A stretch of DNA of 64,000 bases from contig NZ_CAXBGN010000015.1 of NCBI RefSeq assembly GCF_963975415.1, forward strand, positions 62,001-126,000, read 5' to 3'. Origin of the DNA: Kriegella sp963975415. GTDB taxonomy: Bacteria > Bacteroidota > Bacteroidia > Flavobacteriales > Flavobacteriaceae. The translations under genes were made by a program, and so were the position numbers. The notes below the pieces were generated by a model that saw only the letters and a program-made list of their open reading frames with translations, did no database searches and was not told where the DNA came from. Positions 20,354 through 28,878 of this stretch are shown here, in pieces; positions within the stretch are counted from its first letter, which is position 1; the number at the start of each line of letters is the position of its first letter.

Positions 20354-21811
20354 ATGGATATTTTAAATGAAGCGCATTTTAGGCAAAGTGAATACAATAC
20401 CCGAAGGCATTTTTTAAAGAAATGTGTTACGGGAATGGGGGCGGTAACCTTAGGGTCGGTGATGGGGGGGGCAGACCTTTTTGCCAAGAGTTTATTGCCT
20501 TCGGGAGGAGGGGCTGGAATGCCACATTTCGTTCCCAAGGCGAAGCATGTGATTTATTTACATATGGCGGGGGCACCTTCACAATTAGAGCTTTTTGATT
20601 ATAAACCAGAACTTCAAAAGATGAATGGGCAATCTTGCCCGCCGTCTCTACTCGAAGGTAAACGTTTCGCATTTATTAGGGGCGTACCTCAAATGTTGGG
20701 CCCACAGAGTAATTTCAAACAGTATGGTGAATCGCGTACTTGGGTATCTGATTATTTACCTAGATTCTCAGAGGTCGCCGATGAGGTCACATTCCTTAAA
20801 TCGGTACACACCGATGAATTCAATCATGCCCCTGCCCAGTTTTTAATGCAGACCGGATCACCACGAACAGGGCGCCCTAGTTTAGGGGGGTGGGTCACGT
20901 ACGGACTTGGGTCGCCCAACGAAAATTTACCGGGTTTTGTGGTTTTGCTTTCTGCTGGGGGTCCGACAGGAGGGAAACGGCTCTGGGGAAGTGGCTTCTT
21001 GCCCACGGTACATCAGGGGGTTCAGTGCCAATCTACGGGAACTCCGGTACAAAACCTTAAAAATCCTAAAGGAGTTGATAGTAAGATGCGGAAAAAATCC
21101 GTAGATATTATCAATAAAATTAATGAGCTGGAATACCAAGAAGCACAAGATCCTGAGATTTTGACCCGAATTTCACAATATGAAATGGCCTTCAAAATGC
21201 AGACTTCTGTTCCGAAAGTAATGAATATCGACAGTGAACCTGATTACATACAAGAAATGTACGGTGTTACCCCAGGTAAAAATTCTTTTGCGAACAATTG
21301 TCTCTTGGCGCGCCGATTGGTAGAAAATGGGGTGCGCTTTGTGCAATTATATGATGACGGATGGGATATGCACGGGGCGGGTCCCGGGGGAGGTGTAGGT
21401 GATGGTTTAAAACGAAAATGCAAACAGATAGATAAACCCATATCGGCACTTTTAATGGACCTTAAGCAGCGAGGAATGTTAGAAGATACTTTGGTCGTTT
21501 GGGGTGGTGAATTTGGCCGTACTCCCATGATGGAAGCACGTACCGGTAAAAATTTTCTCGGCCGTGACCACCATAATGAGGCTTTTACGATGTGGATGAC
21601 GGGAGGTGGAATCAAAAGAGGGCATACCCATGGGGAAACTGATGAAATCGGCTATTCCGCTATAAGTGGAAAAGTACATGTGCACGATATTCAAGCGACC
21701 ATTTTAAATCAGTTGGGGTTAGACCATGAGCGCTTGACTTATCGATTTCAGGGACGTGATTTTCGACTGACAGACGTTCACGGGAATGTAATCAAGGATA
21801 TTTTGGCATAA
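20354..21811 (+). CDS. DUF1501 family protein, Tat-exported
   Basis: 485-aa second DUF1501 protein. Twin-arginine signal TRRHFLKK (residues 16-23) followed by a hydrophobic Gly/Ala-rich segment; no lipobox, so it is expected to be soluble in the periplasm. Core motifs: HVIYLHMAGAPSQLELFDYKP, DGWDMHGAGPGGG, VVWGGEFGRTPMMEARTG and GRDHHNEAFTMWMTGGG, the usual DUF1501 metal/acid-rich loops. Gap to the previous gene is 3 bases. Last gene of the SusCD-PSD1-DUF1501 unit; repeat copy 2 begins 87 bases after its stop and provides a terminator-like hairpin. Confidence 0.92.
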   Translation: MDILNEAHFRQSEYNTRRHFLKKCVTGMGAVTLGSVMGGADLFAKSLLPSGGGAGMPHFVPKAKHVIYLHMAGAPSQLELFDYKPELQKMNGQSCPPSLLEGKRFAFIRGVPQMLGPQSNFKQYGESRTWVSDYLPRFSEVADEVTFLKSVHTDEFNHAPAQFLMQTGSPRTGRPSLGGWVTYGLGSPNENLPGFVVLLSAGGPTGGKRLWGSGFLPTVHQGVQCQSTGTPVQNLKNPKGVDSKMRKKSVDIINKINELEYQEAQDPEILTRISQYEMAFKMQTSVPKVMNIDSEPDYIQEMYGVTPGKNSFANNCLLARRLVENGVRFVQLYDDGWDMHGAGPGGGVGDGLKRKCKQIDKPISALLMDLKQRGMLEDTLVVWGGEFGRTPMMEARTGKNFLGRDHHNEAFTMWMTGGGIKRGHTHGETDEIGYSAISGKVHVHDIQATILNQLGLDHERLTYRFQGRDFRLTDVHGNVIKDILA

Positions 21812-21897
21812 ACCAAAAGGAAGCCATACGTTGGTAGCAGACATATTAACCTTTTCCGATAAAACCGGAACAGAACATGAAGATTGAAATTTTCATA

Positions 21898-21991
21898 AAC
21901 TAAAAAGAGCCTTATCCAGTTAGACAAAGCTCTTTTACGAGAACACTATATGAAAATGAAAAAATTTACTTCGTATTAATTACATGACAAA
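21898..21991 (-). repeat. 94-bp intergenic hairpin/promoter element, copy 2
   Basis: Same element as at 5594 with identical length and almost identical sequence. The hairpin arms (AAAAAGAGC / GCTCTTTT) lie nearest the preceding plus-strand gene; the invariant core and then the minus-strand promoter-like pair (TTTG at 21988-21991, N19, TAAATTTT at 21961-21968) follow. Relative to flanking genes its orientation is opposite to copy 1, which argues that it is a unit of its own and not just a gene terminator. The remainder of the gap 21812-22205 holds no gene I can support; the promoter for the next operon is presumably in it. Confidence 0.7.
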
Positions 21992-22205
21992 CTTAATGCG
22001 TGGTCACCAAGACGACAATTTAATGATGTGAGTGTCTTCAATTTTGTTGTGAAAGACTACTTTTTTGATGAACAGTTGATGTACAGGTTTTAAGACCAAC
22101 TATAATTCCATTATCGTATTACTTTACGCCATAAAATTTTAATAGGTGGTGGAAACGTTTTTTTGTAGTTTCATACAGTAAACCAGTTTATCGTAAAACA
22201 TTTCC

Positions 22206-22670
22206 ATGATGAAATCCATAAAACTACATGTAAATGGACAGGAACATGAAGTCGAAGTTGCTGCCGATACCCCATTGCTATACGTGTTACGTAATCAACT
22301 TCAATTAAACGGACCCAAATTTGGTTGTGGTCTGCAACAATGCGGCGCTTGTATGGTTCTGAAAGACGGCGAATCCGTTGCTTCCTGTAGGCTGCCCATC
22401 AGTGCCATTACAAAGTCAAAGATTCGCACTTTGGAAGGAATGATCGATGAAAACGGTAATTTACATAAGGTTCAGCAAGCTTTTATCGAGGAACAAGCTG
22501 CCCAATGCGGCTACTGCTTAAATGGTATGGTTGTGGCCTCTGTAGCCCTGCTCGAAAAGAACAATACACCGACCGATGACGAAATAAAAAAGAAATTGGC
22601 GCTGAATATTTGTCGCTGCGGAATTCATTCAAGAGTGCTAAAGGCAGTTAAAAAAGCCGCATCAAAATAA
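22206..22670 (+). CDS. (2Fe-2S) subunit of a molybdenum hydroxylase (IorA/CoxS-like)
   Basis: 154-aa iron-sulfur subunit of the xanthine oxidase family. The N-terminal plant-ferredoxin-type cluster is bound by Cys41, Cys46, Cys49 and Cys61 (FGCGLQQCGACM ... SC). The C-terminal helical cluster is bound by Cys101, Cys104, Cys136 and Cys138 (QCGYCLNG ... NICRCG). It passes electrons from the molybdenum centre of the subunit encoded 6 bases downstream. Two-subunit layout without an FAD subunit matches isoquinoline 1-oxidoreductase and related aldehyde oxidases, which give electrons to a cytochrome. Confidence 0.94.
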   Translation: MMKSIKLHVNGQEHEVEVAADTPLLYVLRNQLQLNGPKFGCGLQQCGACMVLKDGESVASCRLPISAITKSKIRTLEGMIDENGNLHKVQQAFIEEQAAQCGYCLNGMVVASVALLEKNNTPTDDEIKKKLALNICRCGIHSRVLKAVKKAASK

Positions 22671-22676
22671 GGAGAT

Positions 22677-24887
22677 ATGACAGCTACAAGACGTGATTTT
22701 ATCAAACAACTGGGATATATAAGCGTTGGTTTTTCAATGGTCGGAACCGTTGGCCTGGCAAATGGGGGCTTTCTAGCGTCGGATAAAATAGATTTATTGA
22801 AAGGGCTTCCGGAAAAGAATCAGATCAATGCCTGGTTACAAATATTGGAAAATGGAAAGATAAGGGTCTTAAGCGGGAAAATTGAATTGGGGCAGGGAAT
22901 CCGAATAGCTATCGCCCAAATGGCTGCGGAAGAACTGAATACTGATTTAGATTTGATCGAGGTAAACATAGCGGAAACCGGTGTGACCCCAAACGAAGGT
23001 TTTACCGCAGGAAGCAGTTCTATTGTGTCAAGCGCTATGTCAGTTCGAAAGGCTGCTGCTGCGGCACGCGAGATTATTCTGAAAATGGCCTCCGAAAAAT
23101 GGGGAATAGGCATTTCAAAACTACAACTGAGAGATGGCCAGGTCATAGGGCCGAAACAAGAAATAGCGCTATATGCCCTTTTTGAGGGCAAACAAATTGA
23201 AGAAACGATAGCGTCGGTAACGGAATATAAGGGGAAAACCATTCGGAAATATGTTGGTCAACCTATCCCCAGAAAAGATATTGATGCAATGGTCAGGGGG
23301 CAAGAAGTATTTGTACAAGACCTCCGTTTTCCGAATATGGTACATGCTCGGGTAGTTCGCCCACCAAGTTATACGGCAAGGTTGACTTCTTTTAATGAGG
23401 CAGAATTCAGAAAATCACCGAATCTTTTAAAACTGATACGTAAAGGGAGTTTTCTTGGGGTATTGGCAAAAGATGAGTATCAGGCCATTCAACTCATGGA
23501 AAAAGCCAAGCGACTTGCGAAATGGAATGCCCCAGAAAGTTTGCCTGATAATATAAATTTAAAGGAATACCTGAAAATGTTGCCCGCTGATGTGGAAATA
23601 CATGAAAAAAAAGGAGATTCGGAGACTTCCTTAAAACAGTCCAAAAACCGACTTAGTGCATCTTTCTTTAAGCCCTATCTGATGCATGCTGCCAATGGCC
23701 CCTCATGTGCCGTGGCGCTTTTTAAGGAAGGGGAACTGTACGTGTGGACCCACAGCCAGGGTGTTTATCCTTTAAGAAGAACTCTGGCAAAACTACTTAA
23801 GATGGCTGAAGAGACCGTTCATTTAAAGGCGGTTCCCGGATCGGGTTGTTTCGGTCAAAACGGGGCGAACGACGCTGCAACCGAAGCAGCACTAATAGCA
23901 TTGGAATATCCTGGGAAACACGTTCGCCTTCAATGGACTCGTGAAGACGAAAATGGATGGGAACCCTACGGAACGGCTATGATCGTAGAATTGCAAGCAG
24001 GTCTTGATGAAAGGGGAAAAATCGAGGGCTGGAACTGTGACATTTGGTCCGACGGGCATAGCAATCGACCGAACGGTAACCCTAACACGCTGCTTCCCGC
24101 CCAGTTTTTAGAGGAAGGTTATGGTCATCCTGGAATTGGTTATCGTGGCGGTGCCGTACGAAACGCAATTCCATATTATGACATTCCCGACCTTAAAGTC
24201 GAGACGCATATCTTTCAAGGGCCATTACGGGCATCTTCGTTGCGGGGCCTAGGCACTTATACAAACGTCTTTGCCATCGAATCGTTTATGGATGAGCTGG
24301 CGCGCATGTCGAACTCGGACCCCATTGAATTCCGTATTCGACATTCGACCGATGAAAGATCCGTTGTCTGTATGCGAAAGTTGGAGCAAAAGCTAATAGG
24401 TATTTCCCTGAAAGATGGCGAAGGTTTGGGCCATGCATTCTCCCGTTATAAAAACAATGCGGCTTATTGTGCCATGGCGGCTCATGTACATGTGAATGAG
24501 ATAACAGGAAACGTTCAGGTCAAAAAAATGTGGGCTGTTGTCGATGCTGGGGAAACGATCAATCCAGACGGACTAAAAAATCAAATGGAGGGGGGAATGA
24601 TCCAGTCGGCCAGTTGGGCACTCAAAGAGGAAGTCCGTTTTGATGCCCTTCATGTCACCAGTCTTGATTGGAATTCCTATCCTATATTTCGGTTTCCCGA
24701 TGTTCCTGAAGTGGAAGTCGAGGTAATCGATAGGATTGACCAACCACCAATGGGTGCCGGAGAAGCAGCACAAGCACCTGCTACAGCTGCCATCGTAAAT
24801 GCGATTTTTGATGCCGTCGGCGTTCGTATTAGAGAGTTGCCGGTGAGCAAAGAATTGATCAAACAGGCCAAAATTTCAATCCATTAA
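22677..24887 (+). CDS. Molybdopterin-binding subunit of an aldehyde/isoquinoline oxidoreductase-like enzyme (IorB-like)
   Basis: 736-aa catalytic subunit of the xanthine oxidase family. A Tat signal begins at once (TATRRDFIKQLGY), so the complex is probably exported folded, carrying the Fe-S subunit along. Motifs: GKIELGQGIRIAIAQMAAEEL, GSGCFGQNGANDAATEAALIA, LRASSLRGLGTYTNVFAIESF, WAVVDAGETINPDG and the C-terminal PPMGAGEAAQAP with the expected catalytic base Glu696. Length is typical for IorB-type subunits. No cytochrome gene is adjacent, although the PSD1 haem proteins upstream could take electrons; that is speculation. Substrate unknown. Confidence 0.93.
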   Translation: MTATRRDFIKQLGYISVGFSMVGTVGLANGGFLASDKIDLLKGLPEKNQINAWLQILENGKIRVLSGKIELGQGIRIAIAQMAAEELNTDLDLIEVNIAETGVTPNEGFTAGSSSIVSSAMSVRKAAAAAREIILKMASEKWGIGISKLQLRDGQVIGPKQEIALYALFEGKQIEETIASVTEYKGKTIRKYVGQPIPRKDIDAMVRGQEVFVQDLRFPNMVHARVVRPPSYTARLTSFNEAEFRKSPNLLKLIRKGSFLGVLAKDEYQAIQLMEKAKRLAKWNAPESLPDNINLKEYLKMLPADVEIHEKKGDSETSLKQSKNRLSASFFKPYLMHAANGPSCAVALFKEGELYVWTHSQGVYPLRRTLAKLLKMAEETVHLKAVPGSGCFGQNGANDAATEAALIALEYPGKHVRLQWTREDENGWEPYGTAMIVELQAGLDERGKIEGWNCDIWSDGHSNRPNGNPNTLLPAQFLEEGYGHPGIGYRGGAVRNAIPYYDIPDLKVETHIFQGPLRASSLRGLGTYTNVFAIESFMDELARMSNSDPIEFRIRHSTDERSVVCMRKLEQKLIGISLKDGEGLGHAFSRYKNNAAYCAMAAHVHVNEITGNVQVKKMWAVVDAGETINPDGLKNQMEGGMIQSASWALKEEVRFDALHVTSLDWNSYPIFRFPDVPEVEVEVIDRIDQPPMGAGEAAQAPATAAIVNAIFDAVGVRIRELPVSKELIKQAKISIH

Positions 24888-24903
24888 AGAACGAGATGCT
24901 TGA

Positions 24904-24998
24904 AACTAAAAAGAGCCTTGTCTAGTTAGACAGGGCTCTTTTACGAGAACACTATATGAAAATGAAAATTTTTATTTCTTGTTTTATTACATTGTAAA
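24904..24998 (-). repeat. 95-bp intergenic hairpin/promoter element, copy 3
   Basis: Third copy. The hairpin here is the most stable of the three: arms AAAGAGCC and GGCTCTTT plus an inner pairing around GTCTA/TAGAC. It starts 16 bases after the stop of the molybdopterin subunit, so on the plus strand it can end that transcript. The core ACGAGAACACTATATG is unchanged, while the outer end has diverged (minus-strand -33 box TTTA instead of TTTG, spacing one base longer). The rest of the gap 24888-25207 shows no gene. Confidence 0.68.
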
Positions 24999-25207
24999 CT
25001 TACGGAGACATGCAACGAACTACAATTATATGTTGTGAGCTAGCCTATTTTTGTTGTGAAAGGAGTAATATATGATGTTATGAAAAAAAGTAGGTGTAAA
25101 AATGGAGATTAAATGACGTGTAAATATTGATTTTTAAGGGTTTGTGTTCAAAAAATAAACCGCCGGTTTTTGAGCCTGACGGTTTTGTTGCGGGATGATA
25201 CGGTAAG

Positions 25208-25735
25208 CTATTTCAAATAATTACCTTGTGCATCCAATTTAAGGTTCTTTTTTGACCGATCTTTTCGCAATTTTACTTTATAGAGTTTTTTGGGTTCTTT
25301 TCCATAGCCATAGGAAACCTCATAAGAGCTTGAATAAAGGTCCCATCCAGGGTGTTCTTTGAAAATGGCGTTTCTTACCTCGAAGGGAGGTGTAATCGCA
25401 TCAAATTTTTCATTTGAGGCAAGAACTTTTCCTGCTTTATCAAACTGAGCTCGTATATAACCGTTTCCGTTAGTGCCATCTACAAACACAACTTCATATA
25501 AATCAAGATCTTTTGTAAACCTACTATCTTGATGCAGATTGTATTTTGCGACCCTATATTCCAATGCCTTTACCGGTCTTGGGGTATTTGGGTCTTGAAT
25601 GTTTTTAAGGTATTCCATGTTTTTAGCAGTTACCTCTACCGGTTCTATGTGTATCGTTTTCATACGATCTACGGGTTGGGCAGTACCAAAGTAAAATGTT
25701 CCGATTGCCAAAAGGCAGGCTGTTGTTGTTCTCAT
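25208..25735 (-). CDS. Small secreted PepSY-like protein
   Basis: 175-aa protein with a signal peptide (MRTTTACLLAIGTFYFGTAQ). The mature part has two beta-alpha-beta-like halves with YNLHQDSRFTKDLDLYEVVFV, IRAQFDKAGKVLASNEKF, VRNAIFKEHPGWDLYSSSYEVSYG and a C-terminal YKVKLRKDRSKKNLKLDAQGNYL. This organisation matches small periplasmic PepSY/BLIP-like proteins common in Flavobacteria, sometimes mislabelled as nicotinate-nucleotide adenylyltransferase. No enzyme motif is present. Function unknown. Confidence 0.75.
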   Translation of the reverse strand: MRTTTACLLAIGTFYFGTAQPVDRMKTIHIEPVEVTAKNMEYLKNIQDPNTPRPVKALEYRVAKYNLHQDSRFTKDLDLYEVVFVDGTNGNGYIRAQFDKAGKVLASNEKFDAITPPFEVRNAIFKEHPGWDLYSSSYEVSYGYGKEPKKLYKVKLRKDRSKKNLKLDAQGNYLK

Positions 25736-25800
25736 GATGAAATTTTTTTATGGTTTTTATTTAGTGGAATTTGAATTCTCTATGGGGATACTTCACATCT

Positions 25801-26037
25801 TCAATGAAATTCGGCGTATGCCAATTGGCAACGTAATTTTGTCTTTTCAAAATGTCTTTGAAATTGTAATTCGATTACCGGGAGCGCTTTTGTATTATAA
25901 TTGTTGGTTCTGAAGGTGTTGTTGAAAGTTGCTTTTAAGAGCATTAGCATATCGTTTTCCATTTTGTTGAATAGCTTTTGCAGTTCTGCATCCTCTTCAA
26001 TGATTTTCATAACTGGGTTAAACTTGTGTTTTTCCAT
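25801..26037 (-). CDS. Hypothetical small protein
   Basis: 78 aa, predicted all-helical and without a signal peptide or membrane segment: MEKHKFNPVMKIIEEDAELQ, then a central helix with ENDMLMLLKATFNNTF. ATG start, no overlapping better candidate on either strand. I do not recognise the family. It lies between the LytTR regulator and the PepSY-like gene on the same strand, with 226 bases to the former. Confidence 0.5.
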   Translation of the reverse strand: MEKHKFNPVMKIIEEDAELQKLFNKMENDMLMLLKATFNNTFRTNNYNTKALPVIELQFQRHFEKTKLRCQLAYAEFH

Positions 26038-26263
26038 AATTGGTAGATTAGAGATTAGTACTATATATTTTGAATACCTCTAAGTTGTGAAAGAAAGAAC
26101 TGAAATGAAAAATGGATGAGTGAATGGCCCAATTATCTTAGTAAATGGCCTAAATATGTGTGTAAGCATTAACGACAACTAGTCGATGTGCAATTTTGTA
26201 AGAATTAAAAGAGGTATTTTATACCAAGTAAACCTTGAAATAATAGTTTAACCAAAAGAAAAA

Positions 26264-27034
26264 TCAGATAGTACGAAAAAGTCTAAAGACGTTTTCTTTG
26301 TGCGATTTGCTAACGGGAAGTTTATTTTCGCCTATAAATAGCATATTGCCTTCAAAACCATCTACTAAATTGATGTTGACGACATAGCTTCTGTGAATTC
26401 TTAAAAAGCGATCGGGAGGGAGTTGAGCCTCAATTTTATTGAGTCCGACAGAATACATAAAACGGTCCGTTCTAGTGTATACGGTACAATAATTACTATC
26501 AGCTTCTAGAAAAAGAATTTCTTCAATAGGCACGCGTTCAAAATGTTGGCTCTTTTTTAAGAACAAACTGTCTTTAATCTGCAATACTTGATTTTCCGTA
26601 GGTAAGAAGGTTTTTTGCCCTAATATTTGCTTTTCGGGCATTTTGATGGCAAAGTTTTTCAGGGCCAGCTCTATGGCTATGCTAACCTGACGGTCATTAA
26701 ATGGTTTGAGCAAATAGGCATATGGCCTTACACTTTTGGCCCTTTCTATAAGGTAACTATCGGCATGGGAAGTAAGAAAAAGAAATGGAATATTATAAGT
26801 ATCGTTGATGATACGGGCTAATTCGATTCCGTCGCGGTCACCCTTTAAGATGATATCGATCAATACCATGTCGATATCTTGGTTTTTTGATAAGAAATCT
26901 AAGGCCTTGATGGCCGTATCGGCTATTCCGACAATGGTATAGTTGTTGTCACTGAGTCTATTGGCAATATCATTGGCCAAAAGAATCTCGTCTTCCACAA
27001 TGAGTAATTTTACTTTTGACGCTTGATTTGTCAT
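26264..27034 (-). CDS. LytTR-family response regulator
   Basis: 256-aa two-component regulator. Receiver domain (9-125) with acidic pocket Glu14/Asp15 and phospho-acceptor Asp60 (MVLIDIILKGDRDG), Thr/Ser in FLFLTSHADS, and Lys in LLKPF. The C-terminal LytTR DNA-binding domain (about 160-256) has FVEADSNYCTVYT-like and RIHRSYVVNINLVDGF motifs. Encoded 24 bases downstream of the histidine kinase at 27059, its obvious partner. Targets unknown. Confidence 0.95.
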   Translation of the reverse strand: MTNQASKVKLLIVEDEILLANDIANRLSDNNYTIVGIADTAIKALDFLSKNQDIDMVLIDIILKGDRDGIELARIINDTYNIPFLFLTSHADSYLIERAKSVRPYAYLLKPFNDRQVSIAIELALKNFAIKMPEKQILGQKTFLPTENQVLQIKDSLFLKKSQHFERVPIEEILFLEADSNYCTVYTRTDRFMYSVGLNKIEAQLPPDRFLRIHRSYVVNINLVDGFEGNMLFIGENKLPVSKSHKENVFRLFRTI

Positions 27035-27058
27035 TGATTCAGTTATTTGAATTGATTT

Positions 27059-28831
27059 TTAAACCGGCTTCAATTTCATGGTCCATAGGGTTCCATTACG
27101 GTTGGTTCTTTCGATACTACCGTCTAATTGCTGTATTAAAGAGGTAATTAATTTAATGCCGAACGAATTGTTTTTTTCCCCTTCCTGTTTAGAAAAGCCG
27201 ATGCCATTGTCGCTAATTTCTATTTTTAGATCAGTGTTTGTTTCATCGACCTTTACTTTTAAGTTTGGATTTTTAATTCCATCGTATGCATATTTTAGGG
27301 AGTTGATTACAATTTCATTGATAATCAATGCAAGGGGCACAGCCTTATCGACTGATATACTGATGTGTGCTATGTCAAAGTCGGGCTCGAAACCGATATT
27401 GTAACCATGGAAAAGACCTAAGACCAATTCTTCGATATACTCTTTTAGGTAAATTCTGGTCTCCACCCCTTCCTGGTACAGTTTGCTGTGTACCAAAGAT
27501 AGGGCTTCAACCCTATTTTTACCTGCTATAATTGCCTCTTGTGCCGGATGCCCGGTGAGTTCGCGACTTTGAAGATTTAACAGACTTGCTATCATTTGCA
27601 AGTTATTCTTTACGCGATGGTTGAGTTCTTTAAGCAAAAGGGCTTTTTCACGCTCCCTATTGGCGATAATCAGTTTTTGGTCCGACAGGTCGATATTGGC
27701 TTTTTTGATTGTCTTATTGCCCTTGAAGAGTAGATAAGACAGGTAGATAAATAAGCAGATGCCCGCCACTAATGAAATTAATGTGTTTTTTTGATAGGAA
27801 TTGATTCTATTCAGTGCGCTTATTTCCGTTTCGCGCTTATCGATCTCATAACTCGATTTTAGTTGTTCTATTTTTTTGATAGAAGCTTTGTTGACCAAGC
27901 TATCTTGATAGATTTGATATTTTTTTTGATAGTACAGCGCATCGGAGAATCTTCCTTGTATTTCGTAAAGTGAGGCCAGTTGGGCACTAAAATCCCTTAT
28001 TTGTTCCTTTAATCCGGCAGTTGTTGCCATATCTAGTGCTTCCCGTAGTTTTTCTTCAGCTAAATCCCATTTTTTTTCTTTTTGGTATATTTCTCCCAAA
28101 GCTGCCAAGTATACTGAAGTGGAATAATCATCGCCCAAATTGCGCAATATGGAAATTGCTTCGGTCAACAGTTCTTTTGCAGTGGCAAATTCGCTTTGAA
28201 CAGAATATACCATGCCTAGATTACCTGAAGAATACCCTTGAACAATATCGTTTTGCAGTTGTTCGTTACGCTTTAGGGTTTCCTTAAAGCAGGTAGCTGC
28301 ACTGTCCATATAGCCCACTAGGCGATAGGCCTCTCCTAGATTGAGTGTCGTTAGAACTTGATTTAAGGTATTATCGGAATTTTGATAAATAAGTTTTGCC
28401 TTTTTTAAATAGGCAATGGCCGAGATATAATCGTTGTCGCTTATTGAATTGCTACCCAATTGGGCATAGGAAGCTGCTTGTCGTTCCGGTAACTGTAAAG
28501 ATTCGTAAATGCGTAAGGCATTCAGGGAAGCTTGGAGCGAAACATCGTTGTTGCCAAGTCTGCGTTCGACATGGCCTATTTCTTCCCAGGCCCTTGCCTG
28601 TTGTACGGGCTTGTTCAATTCCGTAGCAATTTGCAATGCCCGTTTTGCCAAAAACAAACTGGTATCAATATTTTGATGATGATATGCCCTATCGATTAAA
28701 AGCATTAATCTTTCTTCTTTCGGTAGATTCCTTTGCCTTAGAACTTTGCCCAGACTGTCGGCGGTTTTGGCGCTCTGAGACCAGGAATTCATAAAAGCAA
28801 ACAGAAAGACAAATGCGACGATCCTCTTCAT
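27059..28831 (-). CDS. TPR-containing sensor histidine kinase (HisKA_2/HWE-like)
   Basis: 590-aa membrane sensor kinase. Signal peptide (MKRIVAFVFLFAFMNSWSQ), then several TPR units facing the periplasm (about 45-330), one transmembrane segment (LISLVAGICLFIYLSYLLF), a coiled linker, a HisKA_2 phosphoacceptor region ELNHRVKNNLQMIASLLNLQ with His405, and an HATPase domain (LALIINEIVINSLKYAY, DNGIGFSKQEG, FGIKLI). Start placed at the ATG at 28831 rather than the one 21 bases upstream, because the signal peptide begins there. Same operon as the LytTR regulator. TPR-kinase/LytTR pairs are frequent in Flavobacteria; ligand unknown. Confidence 0.93.
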   Translation of the reverse strand: MKRIVAFVFLFAFMNSWSQSAKTADSLGKVLRQRNLPKEERLMLLIDRAYHHQNIDTSLFLAKRALQIATELNKPVQQARAWEEIGHVERRLGNNDVSLQASLNALRIYESLQLPERQAASYAQLGSNSISDNDYISAIAYLKKAKLIYQNSDNTLNQVLTTLNLGEAYRLVGYMDSAATCFKETLKRNEQLQNDIVQGYSSGNLGMVYSVQSEFATAKELLTEAISILRNLGDDYSTSVYLAALGEIYQKEKKWDLAEEKLREALDMATTAGLKEQIRDFSAQLASLYEIQGRFSDALYYQKKYQIYQDSLVNKASIKKIEQLKSSYEIDKRETEISALNRINSYQKNTLISLVAGICLFIYLSYLLFKGNKTIKKANIDLSDQKLIIANREREKALLLKELNHRVKNNLQMIASLLNLQSRELTGHPAQEAIIAGKNRVEALSLVHSKLYQEGVETRIYLKEYIEELVLGLFHGYNIGFEPDFDIAHISISVDKAVPLALIINEIVINSLKYAYDGIKNPNLKVKVDETNTDLKIEISDNGIGFSKQEGEKNNSFGIKLITSLIQQLDGSIERTNRNGTLWTMKLKPV

Positions 28832-28878
28832 GGGTCCAAGATTAATTGGCATTAAAACAAACTGTCCCTTGATTGAAC

